In this document: piece after piece, positions 55,675 to 64,000 of the stretch
Numbering within the stretch: the stretch's first letter is position 1
Layout of the letters: every line of letters starts with the position of its first letter
Assembly: GCF_005222785.1 (NCBI RefSeq)
Contig: NZ_STGH01000003.1
Location: forward strand, 868,001-932,000
Direction: 5' to 3'
Source of the DNA: Rhodobacter sp. SY28-1
GTDB taxonomy: Bacteria; Pseudomonadota; Alphaproteobacteria; Rhodobacterales; Rhodobacteraceae
Length of the DNA stretch: 64,000 bases
Notes under the pieces: generated by a model
What the model was told of the DNA's origin: nothing
Database searches by the model: none
The model's input: only the letters and a program-made list of their open reading frames with translations
Made by a program: the position numbers and the translations under genes

Positions 55675-57543
55675 ATGGGTGCCGCCGAACAGATCGTTGA
55701 CCAGATTGCCGTTCCCTTGCCCAAAGGGCTTCGCCGCTTTGCCGTCGGCGCCTCGCTCCTGCGCGCGGGCGTCGTCGCGCCCGAAGAGATGCTCACCGCC
55801 CTCTCGCATCAGGGGCGTGAGGCTGGCCGCCTGCCGGACGTCCTGCGCACCCGCGGCCTTGTCGTCGAACGCGACCTTCTCGGCGTCGATGCCCGCAACC
55901 ACGGCATCCGCGTCCTCGATCTCGACAGCGCGCACCCCGACCCCCGCCTGATCGACGCGGTCGGCACTCAGGACTGCCTGCGCCACGGGCTGGTCCCCTG
56001 GCAGAAGGTCGGCGCCGTCACCGTCGTCGCCACCTCCCGGCCAGAGGAGTTTCACCGCCTCCGCCCGATGCTGGAAAGCCGCCTCGGCCCCGTCGCCGCG
56101 GGCATCGCCTCGCCCCGCGCGATCCTGGCCGCGATCCACGCCCGGCGTGGCGACCGCCTGGCCCATGCCGCCGAAACCCGCGTCGCACCCGCCGAAAGTT
56201 GCCGCAACTGGCCGCGCCTGCACCAGTCGCCGCGCGCCCTGGCCGTCCTCGGCCTGATCCTCTTCGCCCTCGCCCTCGCGCCCCTTGCCTCCGGCCTCGC
56301 CGCCCTTGCCTTCGCCGTCTTCTCCCTAACCTGCCTGACAATCCTGAAGATCGCAGCCGCCGTCGCCGCCCTCCGCGCCCCCCGTCCCGGCCCGGACCCC
56401 GCCAGCGATGCGATCCAGCCCATCGTCTCGATCATCGTGGCGCTCTATCGTGAGGCCGACATCGCCCCCCGCCTCGTCCGCCGCCTCGCCCGTCTCGACT
56501 ATCCGGCCGACCTCCTCGACGTCATCCTCGCCGTGGAAGCGGAGGATCACATCACCCTCGACGCGCTCGCCAACTCAGAACTCCCGCCCTGGATGCGGGT
56601 CGTCGTGGTGCCGGATGGTCAGGTCAAGACCAAGCCCCGCGCGTTGAACCACGCCTTCGACTATGCCCGCGGCGCCATCATCGGGGTCTACGATGCCGAG
56701 GATGCACCTGACCCGGACCAGCTTCGCCGCGTCGTCGAACGCTTCCAGCGCTCGGGGCCCGAGGTCGCCTGCCTGCAAGGTGTCCTCGACTACTACAACC
56801 CCCGCACCAACTGGCTAAGCCGCTGTTTCACCATCGAATATGCCGGCTGGTTCCGCCTGGTCCTGCCCGGCCTCGCCCGGCTTGGGCTGGTCGTACCCCT
56901 CGGCGGCACCACGCTCTTTTTCCGGCGCGAGGTGCTGGACCGCCTCGGCGCCTGGGACGCGCACAACGTGACCGAAGACGCCGATCTCGGCATCCGCCTT
57001 GCGCGCCACGGCTACCGCACTGAACTCATCGACACCGTCACGCATGAAGAGGCGAACTGCCGCCCGCTCCCGTGGATCAAGCAGCGCTCGCGCTGGATCA
57101 AGGGCTACATGATGACCTGGGCCGTCCACATTCGGCAGCCGGTGCAGCTCTGGCGCCAGCTTGGCCCGCGCGGATTCCTCGGGTTCCAGGTCCTGTTCCT
57201 CGGCACCATCGCGCAATTCCTGCTCGCGCCCCTGCTCTGGTCCTTCCTCCTTCTGCCCTTCGGCTTCGACCACCCGCTTTACGCAGCCCTCCCCCCGGCC
57301 GCCGTCTGGTGCATCGCCGGGGTCTTCTTCCTGTCCGAGGTCGCGAACATCCTGATCGGCGCGCTTGGCCTTGGTCGCACCGCGCATGGCCTCAGCCGGA
57401 TCTGGGTCCTGACGCTCAAGCTCTACTACCCGCTCGCCTCGCTCGCCGCCTACAAGGGGCTGATCGAACTGGCGACCCGGCCATTCTACTGGGACAAGAC
57501 CACCCACGGCCTCTTCGACCCGGCAGAGGAGCCTGCAGACTGA
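55675..57543 (+). CDS. Family 2 glycosyltransferase with N-terminal MshEN-like domain
   Basis: The product has 622 aa. Residues about 20-150 resemble the MshEN (GspE N-terminal) domain: AVGASLLRAGVVAPEEMLTA and RLPDVLRTRGLVVERDLLGV fit its two L-G-x(n)-G-x(6)-L blocks that bind cyclic di-GMP in MshE. Two membrane helices (about 185-225) lead into a GT2 catalytic domain with DAEDAPD (Asp340), TEDADLG (Asp435) and QRSRW (470-474). Three to four C-terminal helices follow. It resembles NfrB and polysaccharide synthases. Start at ATG 55675 after GGAGGTGGGG; GTG 55663 is also in frame. It probably makes a surface polysaccharide under c-di-GMP control (inference). Confidence 0.82.
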   Translation: MGAAEQIVDQIAVPLPKGLRRFAVGASLLRAGVVAPEEMLTALSHQGREAGRLPDVLRTRGLVVERDLLGVDARNHGIRVLDLDSAHPDPRLIDAVGTQDCLRHGLVPWQKVGAVTVVATSRPEEFHRLRPMLESRLGPVAAGIASPRAILAAIHARRGDRLAHAAETRVAPAESCRNWPRLHQSPRALAVLGLILFALALAPLASGLAALAFAVFSLTCLTILKIAAAVAALRAPRPGPDPASDAIQPIVSIIVALYREADIAPRLVRRLARLDYPADLLDVILAVEAEDHITLDALANSELPPWMRVVVVPDGQVKTKPRALNHAFDYARGAIIGVYDAEDAPDPDQLRRVVERFQRSGPEVACLQGVLDYYNPRTNWLSRCFTIEYAGWFRLVLPGLARLGLVVPLGGTTLFFRREVLDRLGAWDAHNVTEDADLGIRLARHGYRTELIDTVTHEEANCRPLPWIKQRSRWIKGYMMTWAVHIRQPVQLWRQLGPRGFLGFQVLFLGTIAQFLLAPLLWSFLLLPFGFDHPLYAALPPAAVWCIAGVFFLSEVANILIGALGLGRTAHGLSRIWVLTLKLYYPLASLAAYKGLIELATRPFYWDKTTHGLFDPAEEPAD

Positions 57544-57555
57544 CGCCGAAAGGCG

Positions 57556-58191
57556 CTAGCGCATCCGCAATTCGCCCGCATCGACCCGCAGGCGCGTCTC
57601 GAAGGCCTTGCTGATATGCGACTTCAGCGCCTGATAGGCCGCATCTCCATCTCCCGCCTCGATCGCCGCGACGATCTGGGCATGTTCCTCCAGAGCCACC
57701 TCGTCCCGGCCTTCGGCCGCAAACGACGTATTCGCCATCAGCGCCATGCTGCGATGCACCAGGTCCAGCTGCTGCACCAGAAACCGGTTGTGGCTGGCCA
57801 GATGGATCTGCTTGTGAAACCGCTTGTTGGCCCGGGACAGCGCCCGCGGATCGCCACCCAACAAGGCACGATCCTCGGCCACCATGCTTTTCAGGACCCG
57901 CACTTCCTCGGGCGTCGCATGTCGCGCGGCCAGCCGGGCCGCCAGCCCCTCCAGCTCGGTCCGCACAGTGTAAAGTTCGGCCAACTGGTTGTGATCCAGC
58001 GAGGCGACAATCAGGCTCCGCCCGTCGCGCGTCAGCATCGCCTGCGTTTCCAGCCGCTGCAGCGCCTCGCGCACCGGGGTCCGGCTGACCCCCAGCCGCT
58101 CGGCCAGCTCGCTTTCCACCAGCCGGTCGCCCGGCTTGTAGACCCCGGCCTCGATCGCCTCCATCAACAGCGTATATGCGTCTTTCTGCAC
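57556..58191 (-). CDS. GntR/FadR-family transcriptional regulator
   Basis: The product has 211 aa. It starts with GTG at 58191. N-terminal winged helix (LVESELAERLGVSRTPVREALQRLE), then an FCD ligand domain with all-helical pattern and metal-binding-type His/Asp (SRANKRFHKQIHLASHN, EEHAQIVAAI). Such regulators respond to organic acids. Its targets are not apparent here; the nearest genes are a glycosyltransferase and a nucleotidase. Confidence 0.9.
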   Translation of the reverse strand: MQKDAYTLLMEAIEAGVYKPGDRLVESELAERLGVSRTPVREALQRLETQAMLTRDGRSLIVASLDHNQLAELYTVRTELEGLAARLAARHATPEEVRVLKSMVAEDRALLGGDPRALSRANKRFHKQIHLASHNRFLVQQLDLVHRSMALMANTSFAAEGRDEVALEEHAQIVAAIEAGDGDAAYQALKSHISKAFETRLRVDAGELRMR

Positions 58192-58286
58192 CCGTTCCGT
58201 CCCCCCTGCGCGGCCCGGACCCTAACGCGGCCCCCGCCCCGCGATCAAGCCTTCCCAATGCCGCGCCCCCGCACTACATCCGTCCC

Positions 58287-58934
58287 ATGCCGAAACAGGA
58301 TTTCAGTCACGTCACCACTTGGGTCTTCGACCTCGACAACACGCTTTACCCGCCCCACATGCGGCTCTTCGACCAGATCGAGGTCAAGATGACCGACTGG
58401 GTCATGCAGGCGCTCAAGGTCGACAGGGCGCGGGCAGATCACCTGCGCGCCCACTACTGGGCGACCTACGGCACCACGCTGGCGGGCCTGATGACTGAAC
58501 ACGGCGTCGACCCCGGACCCTACCTGAATGAAGTCCACGACATCGACTTCTCGGTCCTCGCGCCCGACCCCGGGCTGGCCGACAGCATCGCCCGTCTGCC
58601 TGGCCGCAAAATCGTCTACACCAACGCCTGCGCGCCCTATGCCGAAAAAGTCCTTGTCGCCCGCGGACTTGCCGGCCTTTTCGACGGCATCTACGGGGTC
58701 GAGCACGCCGAGTTCCACCCCAAACCCGCCGCCCAGGCCTTTGCAACCGTCTTCGGAAAGGACGGCCTTGATCCCGCAAAGGGTGCGATGTTCGAAGACG
58801 ACGCCCGCAACCTCGCCGTGCCCCACGCACTGGGGATGCGGACGGTCCACGTCGCCCCCGCGCCCGAACCCGCCGACCACATCCACCACCACACCGACGA
58901 CCTCGCCGCCTTTCTAGCCCGCCTCATGGGGTGA
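58287..58934 (+). CDS. HAD-family pyrimidine 5'-nucleotidase-like
   Basis: The product has 215 aa. HAD motifs FDLDNTLYP (nucleophile Asp), YTNA, HPKPAA (Lys) and MFEDDARNL (metal Asp). Family members (Sdt1/YjjG-like) dephosphorylate pyrimidine nucleotides. Divergent from the GntR gene. ATG 58287 chosen by motif position. Confidence 0.9.
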   Translation: MPKQDFSHVTTWVFDLDNTLYPPHMRLFDQIEVKMTDWVMQALKVDRARADHLRAHYWATYGTTLAGLMTEHGVDPGPYLNEVHDIDFSVLAPDPGLADSIARLPGRKIVYTNACAPYAEKVLVARGLAGLFDGIYGVEHAEFHPKPAAQAFATVFGKDGLDPAKGAMFEDDARNLAVPHALGMRTVHVAPAPEPADHIHHHTDDLAAFLARLMG

Positions 58935-58998
58935 CACTCCGCCGCATGGCCGTTGCACGGTATCGCGCTAAGTCCACTTCGTAACCGTGAGGATGCCC

Positions 58999-59241
58999 AT
59001 GATCGCGACAGCCGTCACCGCCCCCAGCCCCCTCGGCCGCTTTGCCCGCAAGGTCCCCGTTGTCGGACGCGTGATCCGCGACGTCGAACGCGACACCGAC
59101 ACGATCTATTACCTGCTGACAATCTTCGTGACCGCCGTGGTCCTTGCCGTGCAAACCTGGGGCCTGCCCGCGTTGGTGCTGACCGCAGTGGCCATGGTCC
59201 CGGTGATGTTCGTCATCCTCATCATCCTCGCCCGACCCTGA
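58999..59241 (+). CDS. Small two-helix membrane protein, function unknown
   Basis: The product has 80 aa. GAGG before ATG 58999. A basic N-terminal part (GRFARKVPVVGRVIRDVERD) precedes two hydrophobic helices (YYLLTIFVTAVVLAVQTWG and LVLTAVAMVPVMFVILIIL). No family recognised. Confidence 0.65.
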   Translation: MIATAVTAPSPLGRFARKVPVVGRVIRDVERDTDTIYYLLTIFVTAVVLAVQTWGLPALVLTAVAMVPVMFVILIILARP

Positions 59242-59302
59242 GGCACCCTGTCCTCTGGCCCCCCGCCCCGGGCCGCCCTATGCTGGCGGAAGGAGGCCCG
59301 AC

Positions 59303-60526
59303 ATGCGCGAAACCACCGACATCCTGATCTCTGGCGGCGGTGTCGCCGGACTTACAGCGGCCTGCGCCCTAGGCACTGCCGGCTTCCGCGTGATCTGCGT
59401 CGATCCCACCCCTCCGGTGACCGCAGCCGAGGACGACGGAGCTGACGTGCGCACCACCGCCTTCCTTCAGCCCTCGATCCCGGTCCTGCAGGCCGCAGGC
59501 CTCTGGTCGCGGCTCGAACCCCACGCCGCCGCCCTGCAGGTCATGCGCATCATTGACGCCGGGGGCGAAGCGCCCGAGGCCCGGCTGACCAAGGATTTCG
59601 ACGCCGCCGACATCTCGGACGCCCCGTTCGGCTGGAACCTGCCGAACTGGCTCCTCCGCCGCGAAATGGTCGCCCGCCTGTCCGAACTGCCCAACGTCAG
59701 CTTCCGCCCCGGCACCGGCTTTGCGCAGATGCTGGTCCGCGACGCCGAGGCACTGGTGACGCTGACCGACGGAGCGCAGGTCGCCGCGAAACTGGTCGTG
59801 GCCGCCGATGGCCGCACCTCCCCCGTCCGCGAGGCCGCAGGCATCGGCGTCAAGACCACCCGGTACGGCCAGAAGGCGCTTGCCTTCGCCGTCACCCACG
59901 ATATCCCGCACCAGAACGTCTCGACCGAGGTGCACCGCAAGGGCGGCCCATTCACCCTCGTCCCCCTGCCCGACCGCAACGGCCGCCCGGCCTCTGCCGT
60001 CGTCTGGATGGAGACCGGCCCGGAAGTCGCCCGCCTCGCCGCGCTGCCAACGGCCGATTTCGAAACCGAGATGACTGCCCGCTCCTCCGGCATCCTCGGC
60101 CCCCTGACTCTGGTCAGTCGCCGCTCGGTCTGGCCGATCATCAGCCAGATCGCCGACCGCCTCTCCGGCCCCCGCACCGTCCTGATGGCCGAGGCCGCGC
60201 ATGTCGTACCCCCGATTGGCGCGCAAGGTTTGAACATGTCGCTGGCCGATCTTGCCAGCCTTCTCGACCTGGCGCTGTCCCACCGGGACGACCCCGGAGT
60301 GCCCGCCGTGACCGACAGCTTCCACCGCGCCCGGCATTTCGAGGTGCAGGCCCGCGTGACCGGGATCGACCTTCTGAACCGTGCCTCGATGGCCGAAGCC
60401 CCGATCCTGCGCGACCTGCGCGCAAAGGCCCTCGACGCCCTTTACTCCGCCCGCCCCGTCCGCCAGGTCCTGATGCGCACCGGCCTTGGGCTCAGCAAGA
60501 ATTCTGCTACGCCAGACCGGGCCTAA
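59303..60526 (+). CDS. UbiH/Coq6-family FAD-dependent hydroxylase
   Basis: The product has 407 aa. FAD motif ISGGGVAGLTAACALG at the N-terminus, DG-type VVAADGRTSPVREAAG and GD-like block LMAEAAHVVPPIGAQGLNMSLADLASL. These match the UbiH/UbiF/VisC group that hydroxylates the ubiquinone ring. Usually the GD motif reads GDAAH; here it is EAAH. Which ring carbon it acts on cannot be told. Confidence 0.85.
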   Translation: MRETTDILISGGGVAGLTAACALGTAGFRVICVDPTPPVTAAEDDGADVRTTAFLQPSIPVLQAAGLWSRLEPHAAALQVMRIIDAGGEAPEARLTKDFDAADISDAPFGWNLPNWLLRREMVARLSELPNVSFRPGTGFAQMLVRDAEALVTLTDGAQVAAKLVVAADGRTSPVREAAGIGVKTTRYGQKALAFAVTHDIPHQNVSTEVHRKGGPFTLVPLPDRNGRPASAVVWMETGPEVARLAALPTADFETEMTARSSGILGPLTLVSRRSVWPIISQIADRLSGPRTVLMAEAAHVVPPIGAQGLNMSLADLASLLDLALSHRDDPGVPAVTDSFHRARHFEVQARVTGIDLLNRASMAEAPILRDLRAKALDALYSARPVRQVLMRTGLGLSKNSATPDRA

Positions 60527-60784
60527 AGTTTCGTGCAAAATTGCACAGAGCAGACGCAACCTGACGCGTGCGCGTGATTTCCGTGAAACATGTGATTGAT
60601 GCGGCGACCGCCTTCACCTGTTTCCACTGGATTTCGTCGCCCTCTCGCCGCAAGTCCCACACGCCATCACATCGCAGAGAGGCCAGGTGAGTCAGCCGTG
60701 ATTTCCCTTTTCCGGGTTTCGATCCCATGTTCCTTTCACCGCCAACAGACGACGGCGGATGAAACAAAACAGAAGGATTACAAC

Positions 60785-61036
60785 ATGAAACGCATCGCTC
60801 TTGTCACGGCTCTGGTCGCTGCCACCGCTTCGGGCGCCTTCGCCCAGCAGGCTCCGGTTGCGCTCTCTTCGGCCATCCAGTCCGAAATCCTCTCGGTCCT
60901 GCCGAACGCTGATCTGTCCTCGCTGACCAACGTGCAGTACGCCCAAATCGTCAGCTTCTTCTCGAACTCCGAGAACACCCGCACCCCGTCCGACGTGGCT
61001 GGTGGCGTGCAGGCGATCCTTTCGAACGCCCAGTGA
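60785..61036 (+). CDS. 83-aa exported protein, function unknown
   Basis: Good AGAAGGA site 6-7 nt before ATG 60785. Signal peptide ends GAFAQ (residues 1-20). The mature part of about 62 residues has no Cys and starts QAPVALSSAIQSEILSVLPN; it looks like two or three helices. No family recognised. The 258-bp upstream region has no other gene and may hold a long 5' leader; a clear terminator follows. Codons resemble those of highly expressed neighbours (few rare codons). Confidence 0.75.
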   Translation: MKRIALVTALVAATASGAFAQQAPVALSSAIQSEILSVLPNADLSSLTNVQYAQIVSFFSNSENTRTPSDVAGGVQAILSNAQ

Positions 61037-61060
61037 CCTCGTCACTCTGCTCAAACGCAC

Positions 61061-61086
61061 AGGCCGGAGGCGCTCCCCTCCGGCCT
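61061..61086 (+). terminator. Terminator between 83-aa gene and aminotransferase gene
   Basis: 10-bp perfect stem (AGGCCGGAGG with CCTCCGGCCT), 6-nt loop. It lies between convergent genes and may serve both strands. Confidence 0.65.
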
Positions 61087-61091
61087 GTCGT

Positions 61092-62216
61092 CTAGAGGAC
61101 CACGTCCACCGCCCGTTTCAGCCGCGCGACCGTCCCATCGACATCCTTGAGCTTGTCCAGCCCGAACAGCCCCAGACGGAAGGTCTTGAACTCCGGTCCT
61201 TCGCCCACCTGCAAGGGCACCCCCGCCGCGATCTGCAAGCCCTCTCCCCGGAACTTCGCACCGTTCTGCACATCGGGGTCGCTGGTATAGCTGACCACCA
61301 CCCCCGGCGCCTGGAACCCCTCGGCCGCCACAGACGGCACGCCCTTTTCCGCCATCAGAGCACGCACCGCCCGCCCCAGCGCCCATTGCGCGGCCTTCGC
61401 GGCCTCGAACCCCATCGCCTTCGTCTCGACCATCGCATCGCGGAAGCCCACAATCGCATCCGTGGGCATCGTCGCATGATAGGCATGCCCGCCCTTCTCG
61501 TAGGCCTCCATGATCGCGCACCACTTCTTCAGGTCGAGCGCAAAGGAGTTTGACGTGGTCTCCGCCAGCCGCGCCTCGCCCATCGGCGACAGCATCACCA
61601 CCCCCGCGCTTGGGGATGCCGACCACCCCTTCTGCGGGGCAGAAATCAGTACATCGACCCCGGTCGCGGCCATGTCCACCCAGATGCAGCCCGAAGCGAT
61701 GCAGTCCAGCACCATCAAAGCGCCGACTTCATGCGCCGCCGCCGCCATCTGAGCGATGTAATCGTCGGGCAGGATGATCCCGGCGCTCGTCTCCACATGC
61801 GGCGCGAACACCGCCTCGGGCTTCACCTCGCGGATCTTCGCCACCACCTCGTCAATCGGCGGCGGGGCGTAGGGCGCGCGGGCATCGTTGCCGGTCTGCC
61901 GCGCCATCACCACGGTCGTCTCGGACGCGAACCCGCCCGCCTCGAAAATCTGCGTCCAGCGATAGCTGAACCAGCCGTTGCGCACGATCAGGACCCGCCC
62001 CTTGCCGAACTGCCGCGCGACGGCCTCCATCGCATAGGACCCGCCGCCGGGGACCAGCGCCACGGCAGACCCCTTGTAGACCTCCTTCAACATGCCCGAC
62101 ACGTCGCGCATCACCCCTTGAAACCGCGCCGACATGTGGTTCAGCGAGCGGTCGGTGAAGACGACCGAGAATTCCTCAAGCCCCTCGGGGTCGATATGGG
62201 CGTGCAGTCCGGGCAT
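61092..62216 (-). CDS. Class V PLP-dependent aminotransferase
   Basis: The product has 374 aa. PLP Lys in SAPQKGWSASPS, Asp in LDCIASGC, VPGGGSYAMEAVARQ for phosphate and SLNHMSARFQ near the start, like alanine/serine-glyoxylate aminotransferases. It moves an amino group between an amino acid and a keto acid; substrate unclear. The start (ATG 62216) is 2 nt from the enolase-like stop with GAGAGGACC upstream, so the two are cotranscribed. Confidence 0.88.
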   Translation of the reverse strand: MPGLHAHIDPEGLEEFSVVFTDRSLNHMSARFQGVMRDVSGMLKEVYKGSAVALVPGGGSYAMEAVARQFGKGRVLIVRNGWFSYRWTQIFEAGGFASETTVVMARQTGNDARAPYAPPPIDEVVAKIREVKPEAVFAPHVETSAGIILPDDYIAQMAAAAHEVGALMVLDCIASGCIWVDMAATGVDVLISAPQKGWSASPSAGVVMLSPMGEARLAETTSNSFALDLKKWCAIMEAYEKGGHAYHATMPTDAIVGFRDAMVETKAMGFEAAKAAQWALGRAVRALMAEKGVPSVAAEGFQAPGVVVSYTSDPDVQNGAKFRGEGLQIAAGVPLQVGEGPEFKTFRLGLFGLDKLKDVDGTVARLKRAVDVVL

Positions 62217-62218
62217 CT

Positions 62219-63322
62219 TCAGGTCCTCTCAGAAACACGGTGGCGGGCGCGGGCCAGCCAGTCAGGGTTGATCTCGACGCCCCAGCCGGGGGCTTCCGTC
62301 ACTGTGGCACGGCCCTCCTCGATCCGATAGGGGTCGTTCAGGAAGAGGCCATCCTGCCAAGGGTAGTAATCTAGACCCTCGATCGAGAATTCCAGATACT
62401 TCCCGGCATTCGGGATCGCCCGCAGAAGGTGCATCGTGCACATTGTCACGAGGCCAAGGTTCGCCGCATGCGGCGTAATCGGAAGGCCCGCTCGTTCGCC
62501 CATCCGGCAAACCTCCAGCGTCCGGCAGATGCCGCCCATGTACATGATGTCCGGCTGCAGGATGTCGACCGCCTTGTGCTCGATGGCCAGTTGCCAGGCC
62601 GTCAGCTCGCAATCCTGCTCGCCCCCCGCCACGTCGATGTTCAGGGCAGCCCGGACCTCGGCGGTCTGGTCGACCTCCCAGTACGGGCACGGTTCCTCGA
62701 AATGACCGATGCCGTTGTCTTCCAGCATCCGCCCAACCTCGATGGCCTTCGCGGGGGAATAGCAGGAATTCCCATCAACCAGCTTCTCAACATCGTCGCC
62801 GAGCGCCTTGGAAACAATGGGAATAACTGCTTCCGTCCGCCCCGGCCATTCGTCCTGGTCGCGCCCCACCTCGGCCCCCACGCGCCATTTGAAGGCGTCG
62901 AAACCCAAGTCGTCCCGAAGCTTGACGAACCGCGCCGCTTCATCCTCGGGCGTGATATCGCGCTTCATCGAACTGGCATAGGCGCGCACGCGGCCCGGCG
63001 ACCCACCCAGCAGCGAGGCCACGGGCTTGCCCGCCACCTTCCCCCGCAAGTCCCACACGGCGGTATCCAGACCAGCCTGCGCCCGGCGCAGATAGCTGCC
63101 GGGAAACTTGTGCTCCCGCTCGAAGGTGCGGCGCAGGGTGTCCTCCAGATCCTCGACCTGCGTCCCCAGCGCGTAAGGCGCAACCTGCCGGTGGAAAATC
63201 TCTGCCGTGATGTCCGCCTGATAGGTCGAGGTTTGTCCCCAGCCGACATCGCCGGTATCTGCCGTGGCTTTCACGAAGCAGACATAGGGCGTGTCGAAGG
63301 TTTCCAGCTTGGCAATCTTCAT
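62219..63322 (-). CDS. Enolase-superfamily dehydratase/racemase (mandelate racemase-like)
   Basis: The product has 367 aa. GGGGAGAGG supports ATG 63322. N-terminal capping domain, then barrel with FKWRVGAEV (catalytic Lys), VDGNSCY (Asp), FEEPC (Glu), GGEQD (Glu) and PHAAN (His). The set fits the mandelate racemase subgroup that removes a proton next to a carboxylate. Substrate unknown; partner of the aminotransferase. Confidence 0.88.
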   Translation of the reverse strand: MKIAKLETFDTPYVCFVKATADTGDVGWGQTSTYQADITAEIFHRQVAPYALGTQVEDLEDTLRRTFEREHKFPGSYLRRAQAGLDTAVWDLRGKVAGKPVASLLGGSPGRVRAYASSMKRDITPEDEAARFVKLRDDLGFDAFKWRVGAEVGRDQDEWPGRTEAVIPIVSKALGDDVEKLVDGNSCYSPAKAIEVGRMLEDNGIGHFEEPCPYWEVDQTAEVRAALNIDVAGGEQDCELTAWQLAIEHKAVDILQPDIMYMGGICRTLEVCRMGERAGLPITPHAANLGLVTMCTMHLLRAIPNAGKYLEFSIEGLDYYPWQDGLFLNDPYRIEEGRATVTEAPGWGVEINPDWLARARHRVSERT

Positions 63323-63421
63323 GGCCTCTCCCCGGCACGGCTCTTCGTTCGACTTCGTCTCCTCATCGCGACGAGCGCATGAAATGCGACGAGGAGCGAC
63401 CCCGACCCTAGCCGCCAAAGA

Positions 63422-63904
63422 TCACGCTTTCCCGACCGTTTCCGCCACACCCAATGGCCCCGGGCGACGTTCTTCGGTCAAAAGCACGTTCGCCTCGACG
63501 TTCCCGACCCCCGGCAGGGTCATGATCCGCCGCCGCAACACCCGCTCGAAATCAGCGATGTCCCGCGCCACGACCCGCAGGCGGTAGTCGAACAGCCCCA
63601 GCACATGCTGCACCACCTGCACCTCGGGGATCGCCTGCACTGCGCGTTCAAAGTCCTCCAGCGAAACCCGCCCCTTCGTCGCAAGCTTCACCCCCAGAAA
63701 CACCGTGACCCCGAACCCCAGCTTCTCGCGGTCGACCTCCACCGCCAGGCCCTTCAGCACCCCCGCCTCCTCCAGCCGCCTGACACGCCGCCAGGCCGCG
63801 GGCTGCGACAGGCCCAACCGCCGCCCCAACTCCCCCGCCGACAGTGTCCCGTCCGCCACCAGCTCGCGCAGGATCGCCCGGTCGGTGTCATCAAGATCGA
63901 TCAC
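63422..63904 (-). CDS. Lrp/AsnC-family transcriptional regulator
   Basis: The product has 160 aa. N-terminal helix-turn-helix (LVADGTLSAGELGRRLGLSQPAAWRRVRRLEEAGV) and C-terminal RAM domain (VQHVLGLFDYRLRVVARDIADFE). It starts with GTG at 63904, overlapping the stop of another Lrp gene. It likely controls the downstream enolase/aminotransferase genes in response to an amino acid. Confidence 0.92.
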   Translation of the reverse strand: MIDLDDTDRAILRELVADGTLSAGELGRRLGLSQPAAWRRVRRLEEAGVLKGLAVEVDREKLGFGVTVFLGVKLATKGRVSLEDFERAVQAIPEVQVVQHVLGLFDYRLRVVARDIADFERVLRRRIMTLPGVGNVEANVLLTEERRPGPLGVAETVGKA

Positions 63905-64000
63905 AGCGGCAGCCCCCCGGTCTCCTTGATCGTGGACACCAGCATCAGTGCCTCCACCTCGGCGATATGCGGCAGGGTCAAGATCCGGTCACGGTAGATG
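63901..64000 (-). CDS. Lrp/AsnC-family regulator, 3' fragment
   Basis: Only the last 32 codons are inside the window. They read YRDRILTLPHIAEVEALMLV, then STIKETGGLPL and stop, which is the C-terminal end of an Lrp/AsnC RAM domain. The GTGA overlap with the next gene shows the two regulators are cotranscribed. Confidence 0.7.
   Translation of the reverse strand, partial: IYRDRILTLPHIAEVEALMLVSTIKETGGLPL

Overview
The window is GC-rich chromosomal DNA from an alphaproteobacterium, most likely a member of the Rhodobacteraceae (Rhodobacter/Tabrizicola/Gemmobacter-like). The evidence is a cytochrome c2 very like that of Rhodobacter capsulatus next to an aa3-type cytochrome oxidase subunit I, dense operons with ATGA/GTGA start-stop overlaps, and several amine and peptide ABC importers. 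I see no CRISPR array, insertion sequence, rRNA or prophage block. One tRNA gene (Leu, anticodon GAG) is present.

Layout. 1-9.0 kb: envelope genes. A partial DUF3772/MscS channel, two SH3-domain exported paralogues and a small exported protein share an 18-bp upstream element. Between them lies aqpZ followed by a cassette of three exported phospho-enzyme-like proteins: a tyrosine-phosphatase-like protein with an altered P-loop, a FAM20-like secreted kinase and a calcineurin-like phosphoesterase. 9.4-16.0 kb: a BetI-like TetR gene divergent from an operon of a Rieske oxygenase, a polyamine/quaternary-amine-type ABC importer, a 69-aa protein and a cupin. 16.0-27.3 kb: an outer-membrane protein divergent from a run of genes for a CocE/NonD hydrolase, an AstE-like M14 deacylase, a full dipeptide-type ABC importer and an S9 peptidase. 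The two intergenic control regions of these clusters share a near-identical 18-bp TetR-like operator, so they probably form one regulon.

27.6-35.5 kb: a complete kdp potassium uptake system, with an extra 27-aa ORF before kdpF, then kdpABCDE. 35.7-39.3 kb: holB, a TatD hydrolase, a PhnP-like MBL hydrolase and an AEC transporter. 39.4-43.9 kb (minus strand): a second polyamine-type ABC importer. 44.2-50.8 kb: tRNA-Leu, a peptidoglycan-binding-domain protein, lipB, cytochrome c2, ctaD, an alpha/beta hydrolase and a ChaC-like cyclotransferase. 50.9-55.6 kb: DUF2244, a PEBP-like protein, a small membrane protein, an orphan phage tail-sheath-like protein, yqeY-like and carA. 55.7-61.0 kb: a glycosyltransferase with an N-terminal MshEN-like domain, a GntR regulator, a HAD nucleotidase, a UbiH-like hydroxylase and a small exported protein. 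61.1-64.0 kb (minus strand): a class V aminotransferase, an enolase-superfamily enzyme and two tandem Lrp/AsnC regulators, the last cut by the window edge.

The most interesting candidates are the exported kinase/pseudophosphatase/phosphoesterase cassette (3955-7012), the shared operator linking the 9-27 kb clusters, and the shared TTCG-N6-GGATAGYG element in front of four envelope genes. All functional calls come from reading motifs and family resemblance; no search was run.
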